Of a stretch of 64,000 nucleotides of DNA, positions 1 to 8,158 are shown in pieces. Source of the stretch: an uncultured bacterium (lineage in GTDB: Bacteria; Planctomycetota; Phycisphaerae; Phycisphaerales; SM1A02); contig CAIXJC010000024.1 of the NCBI GenBank assembly GCA_903919715.1, forward strand, positions 88,801-152,800, written 5' to 3'. The translations under genes and the position numbers were made by a program. Below the pieces are notes generated by a model, which saw only the letters and a list, made by a program, of their open reading frames with translations, searched no databases and had not been told where the DNA came from. The stretch's first letter is position 1. Each line of letters begins with the position of its first letter.

Positions 1-1168
1 GTTTGACGGAGAATGGGAAGAATCGTGGACGCATGAGCGTGGAGTTGATTTGGCACAATTTGTTCACTCGATCGATCCAGACATCATCATGAACAATCGC
101 GTTGATAAGGGGCGATCTGGAATGGCGGGAATGAATGGCGAAGGCAATTGGGCCGGCGATTACGGCACGCCCGAACAAGAAGTCCCAGCGACTGGTGTTC
201 CTGGAACAGACTGGGAAACATGCATGACGATGAACGACACGTGGGGATTCAAGAGTGATGATCAGAATTGGAAAAGCGCCGAACAGATGATTCGCATGCT
301 GTGCGATATTGCCAGCAAGGGCGGCAACCTGCTTCTCAATGTTGGACCTCAAGCGAATGGTCAGATTCCGCAAGAGTCAATCGATCGACTGATGCGAATC
401 GGTCGCTGGATGGAGACGAATGGTGATGCAATTTATGGAACACACGCGAGTCCGTTCGTGCGGCTTCCGTGGGGACGTTGCACGCAGAAGTCGCTACCGA
501 ACGGACAAACACGACTTTATTTTCACGTCTTTGATTGGCCAAAGTCTGTTGATGGCAACACGAATGCATTGATCATTCCAGGATTGAGCAGTGAAATCCT
601 CTCCGCGCGCTTGTTGGGCGCAACGGGATTTGCGGCGAAGGCATCACGCGAAGGCGATGGTTGGTCGATCACTATTCCAGTGACTGCACCAGATGATGTG
701 AGCAGTGTGATCGCAGTCGATATCGCAGGCGTACCAGTTGTGACGGCGTCGGCGGTGCGTGCGGATGGAAGCGGTGTATTCCATCTCTCTGCAAAGGATG
801 CCGAGTTGCGTGGTCACTTGTTGTACGAGCCCAAGTGCGACAATCTTGGGTCGTGGACTGATATCGACGGCACGGCGCGTTGGCTCGTGCGATTGTCGGC
901 AGCAGGTCAGTATCGAGTGATCGCCGATATCGCCGCTGATCCAAAGGAAGGTGGCGGGCGCTTTCGCGTTTCGGTTGGAGATGCGGGAGTTGCCGCAGTC
1001 GAATCAACTGTTGCGGTTGGTGCCAATTGGTGCGACTTCAAAGCGGTTGACATGGGGATCATTGAGTGCGGAATGGGCGATGTAGAAATTGTGGTTAAGC
1101 CATTGGCATTTACAGGAATCGCAGCGATGAACTTGCGTTCAATCACCCTTCAGCCGATTGCGAAGTAG
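1..1168 (+). CDS. Alpha-L-fucosidase (GH29), 5'-truncated by window edge
   Basis: The reading frame is already open at base 2 and at least 388 residues are visible. The first residues read FDGEWEESW, the GH29 nucleophile region, so the catalytic Asp is at the very edge. This is followed by NNRVDKGR, TPEQEVP and DWETCMTMN, all typical of GH29. Expected role: retaining hydrolysis of terminal alpha-L-fucose, probably outside the cytoplasm, though the signal peptide would lie upstream of the window. The last ~110 residues form a beta-rich accessory domain (WLVRL, W-DFK, MNLRSITL) that closely matches the tail of the serine protease at 54583-56853. The gene ends 9 bp from the tail of a second, oppositely oriented fucosidase. 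Confidence 0.93.
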   Translation, partial: FDGEWEESWTHERGVDLAQFVHSIDPDIIMNNRVDKGRSGMAGMNGEGNWAGDYGTPEQEVPATGVPGTDWETCMTMNDTWGFKSDDQNWKSAEQMIRMLCDIASKGGNLLLNVGPQANGQIPQESIDRLMRIGRWMETNGDAIYGTHASPFVRLPWGRCTQKSLPNGQTRLYFHVFDWPKSVDGNTNALIIPGLSSEILSARLLGATGFAAKASREGDGWSITIPVTAPDDVSSVIAVDIAGVPVVTASAVRADGSGVFHLSAKDAELRGHLLYEPKCDNLGSWTDIDGTARWLVRLSAAGQYRVIADIAADPKEGGGRFRVSVGDAGVAAVESTVAVGANWCDFKAVDMGIIECGMGDVEIVVKPLAFTGIAAMNLRSITLQPIAK

Positions 1169-1177
1169 TCCACGAAC

Positions 1178-3277
1178 TTACTCTGACTTGAGATTCAAAC
1201 GGCGATGAAGTGATTGCTCTGGAATCTGCGCAAATTTCGTTATTGATGGGGGCCGCCAACGAAGCGTAAGAGATTCGCTCCCGACCGATTCAAACATACG
1301 AACATCAATCTCATGGCAACCGGCGGCAAGTGCGACATCACCGATCTTTGGTGTTGCGCCATGCAGTCCACCATGATCGATTACTCGTATTCCGTCGATC
1401 CATAATTCACTTCCATCGTCGCTCGCGATTTCAAATCGGTACACGCCGCTCGATGGCGCATCGATCATTCCGCGAAGTTGCACAGCAAATCGGTCGGCGG
1501 GTACTCCCCTTGGAATCGTGACACTCTCGACTGTGTTTGATTGTTTTGAGGAATCAAATGTAGTGCTTGCTGGAACGGTTTCAAACTCACCCACGATTAC
1601 CCGCGCATCAAGCCCCACACGGTCGCCGCATGTTTGCGCTGGCGATAATTCGCTTCGTGAAAAGTTGATGGTCGTCTCGCCGTTGCTCATGTTGTTCTGC
1701 CAACTCGTTCGTGCGCGCACAGTCGCAGTGTGGTCAATCGCGATGGCATATTCACCTTGAGCATTTGGGGTTATTGCAGGCGTGTGAGCGGTAGGTTGCG
1801 AACCGTCCGTCGTGACATGAATCGTTGCTCCGAGTGGTGGCGGAAAGAAACGCACGATCATCGACCCGACGAAGAGGCGTTCATCGCCCACGATCGTTGG
1901 CGCGGCCAGGATCTTTGGCTGCGACGCGAAATCAAATGCGATGACTGGATGCGGCGAACTCTTCGCGATCATCTCGATCGCAGCTGGCGAAAGATCAACG
2001 ATCAAGTCAGGTCCCTTGCGGCGGAAGGTTGGTGATTCGAACTCACCACCAAGCACGCGCACGCGTGTCGGATCATCGATGACGCCATCGAGGCGAAGAA
2101 CTCCAGACTTCGGCGCAGAAAAAAGATGCGCATTGATCGCCGCACTTCCATCTGACGTGAGAGCCAACGTCCACCGTCCCCATTCTGGGACAGAAAGGAG
2201 CGCACGTCCATTTCCATAGATTGCGCTTGAATGCGTGTGCATCCACTGGCCGATTGATGCGAGTACCGCGAGGGATTCGGGATCGATACGCCCGCGTCCG
2301 TCTGGTCCGATGTTCAGAAGATAATTACCACCTTTAGAAACAATGTCGGCAAGATTTTGTAAGACGACTGCGGCAGATTTGAAGTCGTGATCATCACGCG
2401 CATATCCCCACGATCCATTGAGAGTCATGCATGTCTCCCAAGGTCGATCAAGGCCAGCGTCTGGAATCTTGTTTTCAGGGGTGGCATAATCACCAGATTG
2501 CGCCCATCGATCGTTGACCAAAATTCCTGGTTGCAATGCACGCGCCATCGCCACAATCTCGTCACTCGTATGTTCACGAGCCCCGTGTTCCCAATCGCCA
2601 TCGCCCCAGAGCACGGCAATTTTTCCATACCGTCCATCAAGGAGTTCTTTCACTTGTGCACGCATGAATTGCGCATATCGAGCATAATCCGCACCAGCTG
2701 TTGGCCGTGTATCCCACTCGCGGCGCGGAAGATAATCAGGATTTGACCAATCCAAGAGTGAATAATAAAAGCCGAGTTTCAATCCATGGCGTTGGCATGC
2801 ATCGGCGAGTTCGCGTATGGGATCACGTCCACGCCCTCCATCTGTTTTTGGTTTACCAAATTTCGTCGCTGCGATGTCTTGATCGGTGACCGCACTTGGC
2901 CAAAGCGAAAATCCTTCGTGGTGCTTTGTTGTGATCACGATGTATTTCATTCCCGCATCCTTTGCGGTACGAACCCATACATCAGCATCAAAGTCAACCG
3001 GGTCGAATCGAGGAGTCAGTTCTGCGTGATATTCAGCAGGCGGAATCTTCTTTCGGTTGAGCATCCACTCGCTCCAGCCTGGAAGAAAGTGACCATTCCA
3101 GACACTTCCTGCCTCGCTATAGAGACCCCAGTGCACGAACATTCCAAATCGTGCCTCACGCCACCACGCGAAATCCGGAGGTGCAATTTCATCACTCGCA
3201 CCTCGCACGATTGATCCGCCGAAACAAAGTGTCAGAGCAATCGCGAGGAGACGGGCAGGCTTTTTTCCAATCAGCAT
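1178..3277 (-). CDS. Secreted alpha-L-fucosidase (GH29) with CHB_HEX-like and PA14 domains
   Basis: 699 aa from the chosen ATG at 3277. A longer reading frame exists, but this start gives a clean signal peptide (MLIGKKPARLLAIALTLCFG). The GH29 domain covers roughly residues 34-390, with KHHEGF near 118-123 and the nucleophile in LWGDGDW (Asp about 226). A chitobiase-C-like beta-sandwich (TTDGSQP) follows, then a C-terminal PA14 domain (SDDGSELWIDG) that probably binds carbohydrate. Predicted role: extracellular or periplasmic removal of alpha-L-fucose from complex glycans. On its strand TACCGT lies 6 nt before the ATG, suggesting a leaderless transcript; no Shine-Dalgarno is visible. It is not a close copy of the neighbouring fucosidase. 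Confidence 0.93.
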   Translation of the reverse strand: MLIGKKPARLLAIALTLCFGGSIVRGASDEIAPPDFAWWREARFGMFVHWGLYSEAGSVWNGHFLPGWSEWMLNRKKIPPAEYHAELTPRFDPVDFDADVWVRTAKDAGMKYIVITTKHHEGFSLWPSAVTDQDIAATKFGKPKTDGGRGRDPIRELADACQRHGLKLGFYYSLLDWSNPDYLPRREWDTRPTAGADYARYAQFMRAQVKELLDGRYGKIAVLWGDGDWEHGAREHTSDEIVAMARALQPGILVNDRWAQSGDYATPENKIPDAGLDRPWETCMTLNGSWGYARDDHDFKSAAVVLQNLADIVSKGGNYLLNIGPDGRGRIDPESLAVLASIGQWMHTHSSAIYGNGRALLSVPEWGRWTLALTSDGSAAINAHLFSAPKSGVLRLDGVIDDPTRVRVLGGEFESPTFRRKGPDLIVDLSPAAIEMIAKSSPHPVIAFDFASQPKILAAPTIVGDERLFVGSMIVRFFPPPLGATIHVTTDGSQPTAHTPAITPNAQGEYAIAIDHTATVRARTSWQNNMSNGETTINFSRSELSPAQTCGDRVGLDARVIVGEFETVPASTTFDSSKQSNTVESVTIPRGVPADRFAVQLRGMIDAPSSGVYRFEIASDDGSELWIDGIRVIDHGGLHGATPKIGDVALAAGCHEIDVRMFESVGSESLTLRWRPPSITKFAQIPEQSLHRRLNLKSE

Positions 3278-3283
3278 GCGAAC

Positions 3284-3304
3284 ACGGTACGAAACCGCTA
3301 GGCT
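3284..3304. promoter_or_regulatory. Divergent leaderless promoter pair
   Basis: Only 33 bp separate the fucosidase start (3277, minus) from the 290-aa gene start (3311, plus). On the minus strand TACCGT (3289-3284) ends 6 nt before its ATG. On the plus strand TAGGCT (3299-3304) ends 6 nt before its ATG. Both fit a TANNNT -10 element at leaderless spacing. There is no room for a normal leader, and no convincing -35 is seen. Confidence 0.55.
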
Positions 3305-3310
3305 TCTTGC

Positions 3311-4183
3311 ATGCCATCGATGATTCTTAACGGTCAACAAATTGAATTGACGATTCAAACGCAAGAAACTCTTGGAAATGTGGCACAGATGCTCTTGCCG
3401 CTGATCGCCACACGAGAACCGCTCGCGCCATCTCTAGGGGGGATCATCGGGCAAGGGCTCACGACGGGTCTTGCTCCCACCGATTCGCCCATTCAAGGTT
3501 GCCTCTGGCTGTTACATGAGATGGGGGTGCGAGCATTGACGATCCCTGCCGGCGGAACTGGCGGCTCAATCGATAAAGTCATTACTGATGACGAACGGGC
3601 GCGTGATATTTCCGATCCATACTCGCCCGGGAACATGGCGACCGGTCGTGCATTAGCGATGGCGCTTGCGAATGTTGCCAGCCGTGTCTTCGTGCTCAAT
3701 GGCGAACGACGTGATGTCAAACTGCTCACGAAAGAAAAGATGACGCCAGCGATTCAGGCGGTCGTGGACATGCGGCGCTTGAATGAACCAATTCACATCA
3801 CGACGACACGCGCACTCGCATCGCTCGTTATGAGTGGCGTGGCAAAGGATGATGAGCGAATGGACGCCATCATTTCGCTCAATTCAGACCTTGGCATTAC
3901 TGGAATCAGCGTCGATCTTGCAACCACCACGATTACATTCGACGGTTTCTTTTCCGAAGCGAATGCGGCGGCTTCGGCATATCTCCAAGGTGGTGGGGCG
4001 AATGGAGTTGTCGCAACGCGTCAACGCATTCGAAAACTCAATGCGCAAATGCAAGGTGCGGCAGGTAATTCAGCGGGTCAAGAACGCACGGCTGGGCGCC
4101 GAGATGGATCGCCAATCTCGAAAGTCGGCGATGGTCTGCGTCCAACTATCAAGAACCTCGTGAAGCCTCGTCGTCGACGATAA
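3311..4183 (+). CDS. Conserved-looking hypothetical protein, 290 aa
   Basis: I do not recognise the family. The protein appears cytoplasmic, with no signal peptide or membrane segment. Residues 1-235 look like a folded domain: a beta-rich start (MILNGQQIELTIQ), a glycine-rich turn (IPAGGTGGS, about residues 78-86) and a mixed alpha/beta remainder. The last ~55 residues are basic and probably disordered, ending in KPRRRR, which could contact nucleic acid or acidic partners. It stands alone, transcribed divergently from the fucosidase with 33 bp between starts. The ATG has no Shine-Dalgarno but has TAGGCT 6 nt upstream. Codon use and length favour a genuine gene. No function is proposed. Confidence 0.8.
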   Translation: MPSMILNGQQIELTIQTQETLGNVAQMLLPLIATREPLAPSLGGIIGQGLTTGLAPTDSPIQGCLWLLHEMGVRALTIPAGGTGGSIDKVITDDERARDISDPYSPGNMATGRALAMALANVASRVFVLNGERRDVKLLTKEKMTPAIQAVVDMRRLNEPIHITTTRALASLVMSGVAKDDERMDAIISLNSDLGITGISVDLATTTITFDGFFSEANAAASAYLQGGGANGVVATRQRIRKLNAQMQGAAGNSAGQERTAGRRDGSPISKVGDGLRPTIKNLVKPRRRR

Positions 4184-4286
4184 AGAACGCTGGAGATGCA
4201 AAGAGTGCGTCTCAAACGGCCCATTTTCCTAAATTCACAGAACCAAGTTCGATTTTGTCAGTTTCGGTGATAAGTTGCAGTGAACG

Positions 4287-5984
4287 ATGACCCCTCGGAC
4301 CCATGCATTGATATTTTCACTGCCGCTTGGAATCGCTCTTGCTGCGCAAGGACAGATTCAGTTTGTCGATCAAACAGCGACGCGTTTTCCAGTTCAAGCG
4401 GAGTACACCAACCAGATCGCGGTCGCTGACATCGATGGCGATGGCGATCTTGATATCTGCTTTGCCAATGGGCAGGGGTACAGCTCGCTGGGAACTCTCT
4501 TGAAGCCGCGCATCTATATCAATGATGGCACCGGTATTTTTAGCGATCAAACAGATGTGCGAGTCGCGGGCATCACTGGATGTTTTCGAAGCGCCGAATT
4601 CGGCGACATTGATGGTGATGGCGATGTCGATCTCCTGCTTGGTCAGGATTACAGCCGTCAGATCCTCTTGTTAAGCAACAACGGGGCTGGTGTCTTTACA
4701 AACGAATCTGCGGGTCGAATTCCAACGCTTAATACATCGACATCGCGTGCGACATTTGGAGACATCGATGGCGACGGCGATCTTGATATTGCGCTTTGCA
4801 ATTCAGGAACATCGCGCTTCGGAACGACGGGCCAGCCTCGGCTCTATCTCAATGACGGAACAGGGCGATTCGCCGATGTGACCGCAGCGCGGCTTCCAAC
4901 TGGAAACATTTCAGAACAATTGGACGTTCTCTTTTTCGATGCTGACGGAGACTTCGACCTTGATCTCTTTGTTGGAACGCGCGCATCGGCTCCAAGTCAA
5001 AGTCGACTTTGGCTGAATAATGGCGCAGGGGTTTTCACAAACACAGGGAACTTTCTCAGTGACGCAACGGCGTATGCCTACGACGCGGGTGATATCGATG
5101 GTGACGGCGACCTTGACTTGATTGGAACGAACGCTGGACCATCGAGCCAGGAACTTCTCGCACGCAATGCGAATGGACTCGGAACATCGTGGACGAATGT
5201 TTCTTCGTCGATTTCCCCTAATCCATCATCCGATGACAATGACACAAAGTTCTTCGACATGGATAACGACGGCGATCTTGATCTGGTCGTTGCAACGCTC
5301 GGCGCAACGAAGCGCATTTATCGCAACAATGGAACTGGATCATTCACGCAAGCAACCAACATCATCACCGCATCGACCGACGCATCGCTTGATGTGAAGG
5401 TTGCCGACTTTGATGGCGATGGTCGTTATGACATCGTGACGGGTCAGGGCGAAAGTGGCGCCTTCCAGAATCGCATCTATATGAACAACGGTCCCGTCGA
5501 TACGTTGCCGCCGGTCACGGTCCGTACGGAGCAAGTGATCGCAGGAACAGTTGCAGGCGCGGCGCATCCTGTGCGCGTCGAGCTCCGCGATGCATACACG
5601 AGCCATATGGGCTTTCATGCTCGAAGTGTGACACTTCGATTTGGAGTCGGCGGTGTTCTTTCGCAGTCGACCGCGATGAAGCTGACGGGCAATTGTCTCT
5701 GGCGTGGTGTCATGCCAGCTCAAACGGCTGGTGCTCTTGTGAGCTATTCAGTGAGGTCAGTTGATGCCTTTGGAAATTCGGGAGATGGTCCAGTTCTGAC
5801 ATTTACCGAATTTGGAACGCCGCCGATTCCGGCAGATCTCAATGGCGACGGGCATGTTGATGGCGTTGATCTTTCCATAGTCTTGGCGGCATTTGGCTCC
5901 TCGACCTCGGGCGGCGACACAAATGGTGACGGTTTCGTGGATGGCCTCGATCTCGCCACCGTGCTCGCAGCGTTTGGACTGTAA
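4287..5984 (+). CDS. Secreted FG-GAP/VCBS repeat protein with dockerin-like tail
   Basis: 565 aa with an N-terminal signal peptide (hydrophobic stretch about residues 8-20, likely cut before QIQF). Residues 30-410 hold at least seven FG-GAP/VCBS repeats, recognisable by DIDGDGDLDI-type calcium loops, which predict an integrin-like beta-propeller. A beta-sandwich-like linker follows. The last ~50 residues carry two dockerin type I-like loops (DLNGDGHVDGVDL and DTNGDGFVDGLDL), each followed by a short VLAAFG helix. Such proteins are exported and usually serve in surface adhesion or assembly. No cohesin partner is in this window. The small lipoprotein gene starts 10 bp downstream. Confidence 0.9.
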   Translation: MTPRTHALIFSLPLGIALAAQGQIQFVDQTATRFPVQAEYTNQIAVADIDGDGDLDICFANGQGYSSLGTLLKPRIYINDGTGIFSDQTDVRVAGITGCFRSAEFGDIDGDGDVDLLLGQDYSRQILLLSNNGAGVFTNESAGRIPTLNTSTSRATFGDIDGDGDLDIALCNSGTSRFGTTGQPRLYLNDGTGRFADVTAARLPTGNISEQLDVLFFDADGDFDLDLFVGTRASAPSQSRLWLNNGAGVFTNTGNFLSDATAYAYDAGDIDGDGDLDLIGTNAGPSSQELLARNANGLGTSWTNVSSSISPNPSSDDNDTKFFDMDNDGDLDLVVATLGATKRIYRNNGTGSFTQATNIITASTDASLDVKVADFDGDGRYDIVTGQGESGAFQNRIYMNNGPVDTLPPVTVRTEQVIAGTVAGAAHPVRVELRDAYTSHMGFHARSVTLRFGVGGVLSQSTAMKLTGNCLWRGVMPAQTAGALVSYSVRSVDAFGNSGDGPVLTFTEFGTPPIPADLNGDGHVDGVDLSIVLAAFGSSTSGGDTNGDGFVDGLDLATVLAAFGL

Positions 5985-5994
5985 GTTACGGGGC

Positions 5995-6846
5995 ATGTCA
6001 ATCCATTTCATTTCAGGCGTCTCCACCTTGGTCGCAGTTTTGACTTTGGGAGCGTGCAACTCTCCTCCCACTCAACCAGGTCCCGTTGCTGGGCAAAGTG
6101 TTTCCACGATCGGCCGTTGGTCTGGCAGTTACACCGCGCAAGATCAAACGAGTGGCGGACAGGCACGACTCTCCATTGGGGCGACTGGCAGCGTTGATGG
6201 ATCAGTCGTCGATTCTGTTTGGCAGCGTGCACATGGAGTTGGTCGTACTGGAATCATTTCTGGTTCTGTCACGGCGGGCGTGGCGCAAGTCACTATCGCG
6301 TGGAGCACAGGTCAGTCAGAAAAATTTGAAGGGATGGCAAGTGCGCCGTCGTTTGGATCGATGGGAATTGATCTTCGTCAATATGGTCCCGATGGAAATT
6401 TTGCGAAGGGTGGAAATCTCGCATTCGCACTCCATGAGCAAGGAGTTGCAGCGGGCCCACCATACGGCAAGCCGAAAACGACTCAGCCGAATTTCATGAC
6501 CCAATTCGTTGGTCGTTGGACTGTAAATTTTTATACCGCTGACGGAAACGCTGGAACGGGAACGGCGACAATTGCGGCAAATGGCGATCTCACTGGCGTG
6601 CTGGTTGACGACGCATGGGCAGATAGTGCGGCGGGACAGAATGCGCGTCATGGTTCTCTCGTCGGGAAAATCGACGACTCTGGGAAGTTAGTTCTCGCAC
6701 TTTCATGGAATGGATCGACCGCACAAAACGTGCAGGGCGTCGGCTATTTCGAAGAGCCTGAAACGCTTGTATTCCAAATGGGTAAGGACATCGATGCGGT
6801 TACGCAGAACGGTCCAGCGATCACAATGACGATGGGTCGCGATTGA
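5995..6846 (+). CDS. Lipoprotein with two tandem copies of one domain
   Basis: 283 aa. The ATG at 5995 was chosen because it places a signal peptide directly before the lipobox LGAC (Cys about residue 20); the frame is open further upstream but inside the previous gene. Two homologous halves follow: one begins GRWSGSYTAQDQTSG and the other GRWTVNFYTADGNAG. Both continue with a short TATI/RLSI strand, a GSVDGSV/GDLTGVL turn, a W and a second beta pair. This is an internal duplication of a ~100-aa beta domain of unknown function, anchored to a membrane. TAAGTT ends 7 nt before the ATG and overlaps the previous stop codon, so a separate leaderless start is possible. Confidence 0.85.
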   Translation: MSIHFISGVSTLVAVLTLGACNSPPTQPGPVAGQSVSTIGRWSGSYTAQDQTSGGQARLSIGATGSVDGSVVDSVWQRAHGVGRTGIISGSVTAGVAQVTIAWSTGQSEKFEGMASAPSFGSMGIDLRQYGPDGNFAKGGNLAFALHEQGVAAGPPYGKPKTTQPNFMTQFVGRWTVNFYTADGNAGTGTATIAANGDLTGVLVDDAWADSAAGQNARHGSLVGKIDDSGKLVLALSWNGSTAQNVQGVGYFEEPETLVFQMGKDIDAVTQNGPAITMTMGRD

Positions 6847-6856
6847 TGCGTTTGTA

Positions 6857-8158
6857 ATGTGGTTTCATTCAGAGCATAATTTTCACACACGCACGGCGCG
6901 CGATTACAGCATATTCGTGACAGTGGCCGCATTTATTGGGTACGCATTCACGCTCGCAATGAATGCCGTGGCTGCACACATATTGCCACAGGTCGAATTT
7001 GGAGAGTTCAGTTCTGCTGTTGCGATGGTCGGAATCATTTGCACGTGCGCAACGCTTGGTTTGGAAAAATATGCGCTACGACTTCTGCCCCAATACATCG
7101 TTGCGGCTGATTTGCGTGGGGTGAAGGGTTACATCTGTTTCGGAGTCGCAATATGCATACTTGTGGGAGTGGCAATCAGCATTGGTGCGTTCTCGCTCTA
7201 CACGCTCTTCAAGATCGAAACCCAAAATCTGAATGTTCTTGCGCAGATTCTTTGGTTTGTTCCAGTGATCGCAATTTTTCTCTTTGCCCTCGAGATCGCG
7301 ACGACATTCGGGGCGATCATCTGGTCGACGGCGATTTACCGCATCATTTTTCCGTTCATCACGCTTGTTGGAATGGCCGCACTTTCATGGAGAGCGGCGA
7401 CCCCATCCGTTGGCGAAGCAGTCAACGTGTACGGATTTTCATGGGTTTTCGCACTTGTATTGATGTTATGGGTGATGCATCAATCGGCGCCGAAAGGGTT
7501 GTACCTCAGTCCGTTTTCGTTTGCGATAAAAAAATGGTTGATCGAGGGCGTCGAATATCTCGGCTTCAGCCTGCTGATGACAGTTTTTTCTCAGGCCGCA
7601 ATCTTGACGATCGAGGTTGTTCGCGGCGATCGAATCAGCGTTGGACTCATTGCGGCTGCTATGCAAATCTCGACACTGGTCATTATTGTGCAGACCGCGA
7701 CCATGCGCGTATTCGGTCCGAGGCTTGCGATATTGATCGCTGCCAAGGATGCGATCGGCCAGCGACAGCTCATGCGTCGCCGTGCGTGGTTCATGTTTCT
7801 GTTTGGGATCGCTTTTTTCGCGGCGGTCGTGATGTTCGGCCGTGAGATGCTCGATTTATTTGGAGCCGAATACAAAGTCGCATATCAAGCACTCGTGGTT
7901 CTGACGATTGGTAATGTCGTCAACACCATTCTTGGATTTGCCCCTACATATCTTCAGTTTCACGAGGCGCATCGGATCACGCTCAAGATTGCCGCGCTCG
8001 GAACGATCGTGGGAATTCTAGTGATGGGTATCACGGCTGCGTACGGAACCTATCTCGATGTCGCATATGCGTATTCATTTTCCGTCATTGCGATGTATGG
8101 AGCGTTCCAAATCGCCGCAATGGTTGTGTCGAAAAGAGTTATTTCGGCGCAGTCTTGA
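6857..8158 (+). CDS. Polysaccharide flippase-like membrane protein (MOP/Wzx type)
   Basis: 433 aa with about 12 predicted membrane helices spread over the whole length. The N-terminal pattern (SIFVTVAAFIGYAFTLAMNA, then PQVEFGEFS) resembles lipopolysaccharide O-unit flippases of the multidrug/oligosaccharidyl-lipid/polysaccharide superfamily. Expected role: moving a lipid-linked glycan across the inner membrane. It begins 10 bp after the lipoprotein gene and is probably co-transcribed with it. It lies about 11 kb from the other flippase at 19902-21392 and has no glycosyltransferase beside it, so its substrate cannot be guessed. Its 3' end overlaps the convergent heme-protein gene by 20 bp. 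Confidence 0.8.
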   Translation: MWFHSEHNFHTRTARDYSIFVTVAAFIGYAFTLAMNAVAAHILPQVEFGEFSSAVAMVGIICTCATLGLEKYALRLLPQYIVAADLRGVKGYICFGVAICILVGVAISIGAFSLYTLFKIETQNLNVLAQILWFVPVIAIFLFALEIATTFGAIIWSTAIYRIIFPFITLVGMAALSWRAATPSVGEAVNVYGFSWVFALVLMLWVMHQSAPKGLYLSPFSFAIKKWLIEGVEYLGFSLLMTVFSQAAILTIEVVRGDRISVGLIAAAMQISTLVIIVQTATMRVFGPRLAILIAAKDAIGQRQLMRRRAWFMFLFGIAFFAAVVMFGREMLDLFGAEYKVAYQALVVLTIGNVVNTILGFAPTYLQFHEAHRITLKIAALGTIVGILVMGITAAYGTYLDVAYAYSFSVIAMYGAFQIAAMVVSKRVISAQS

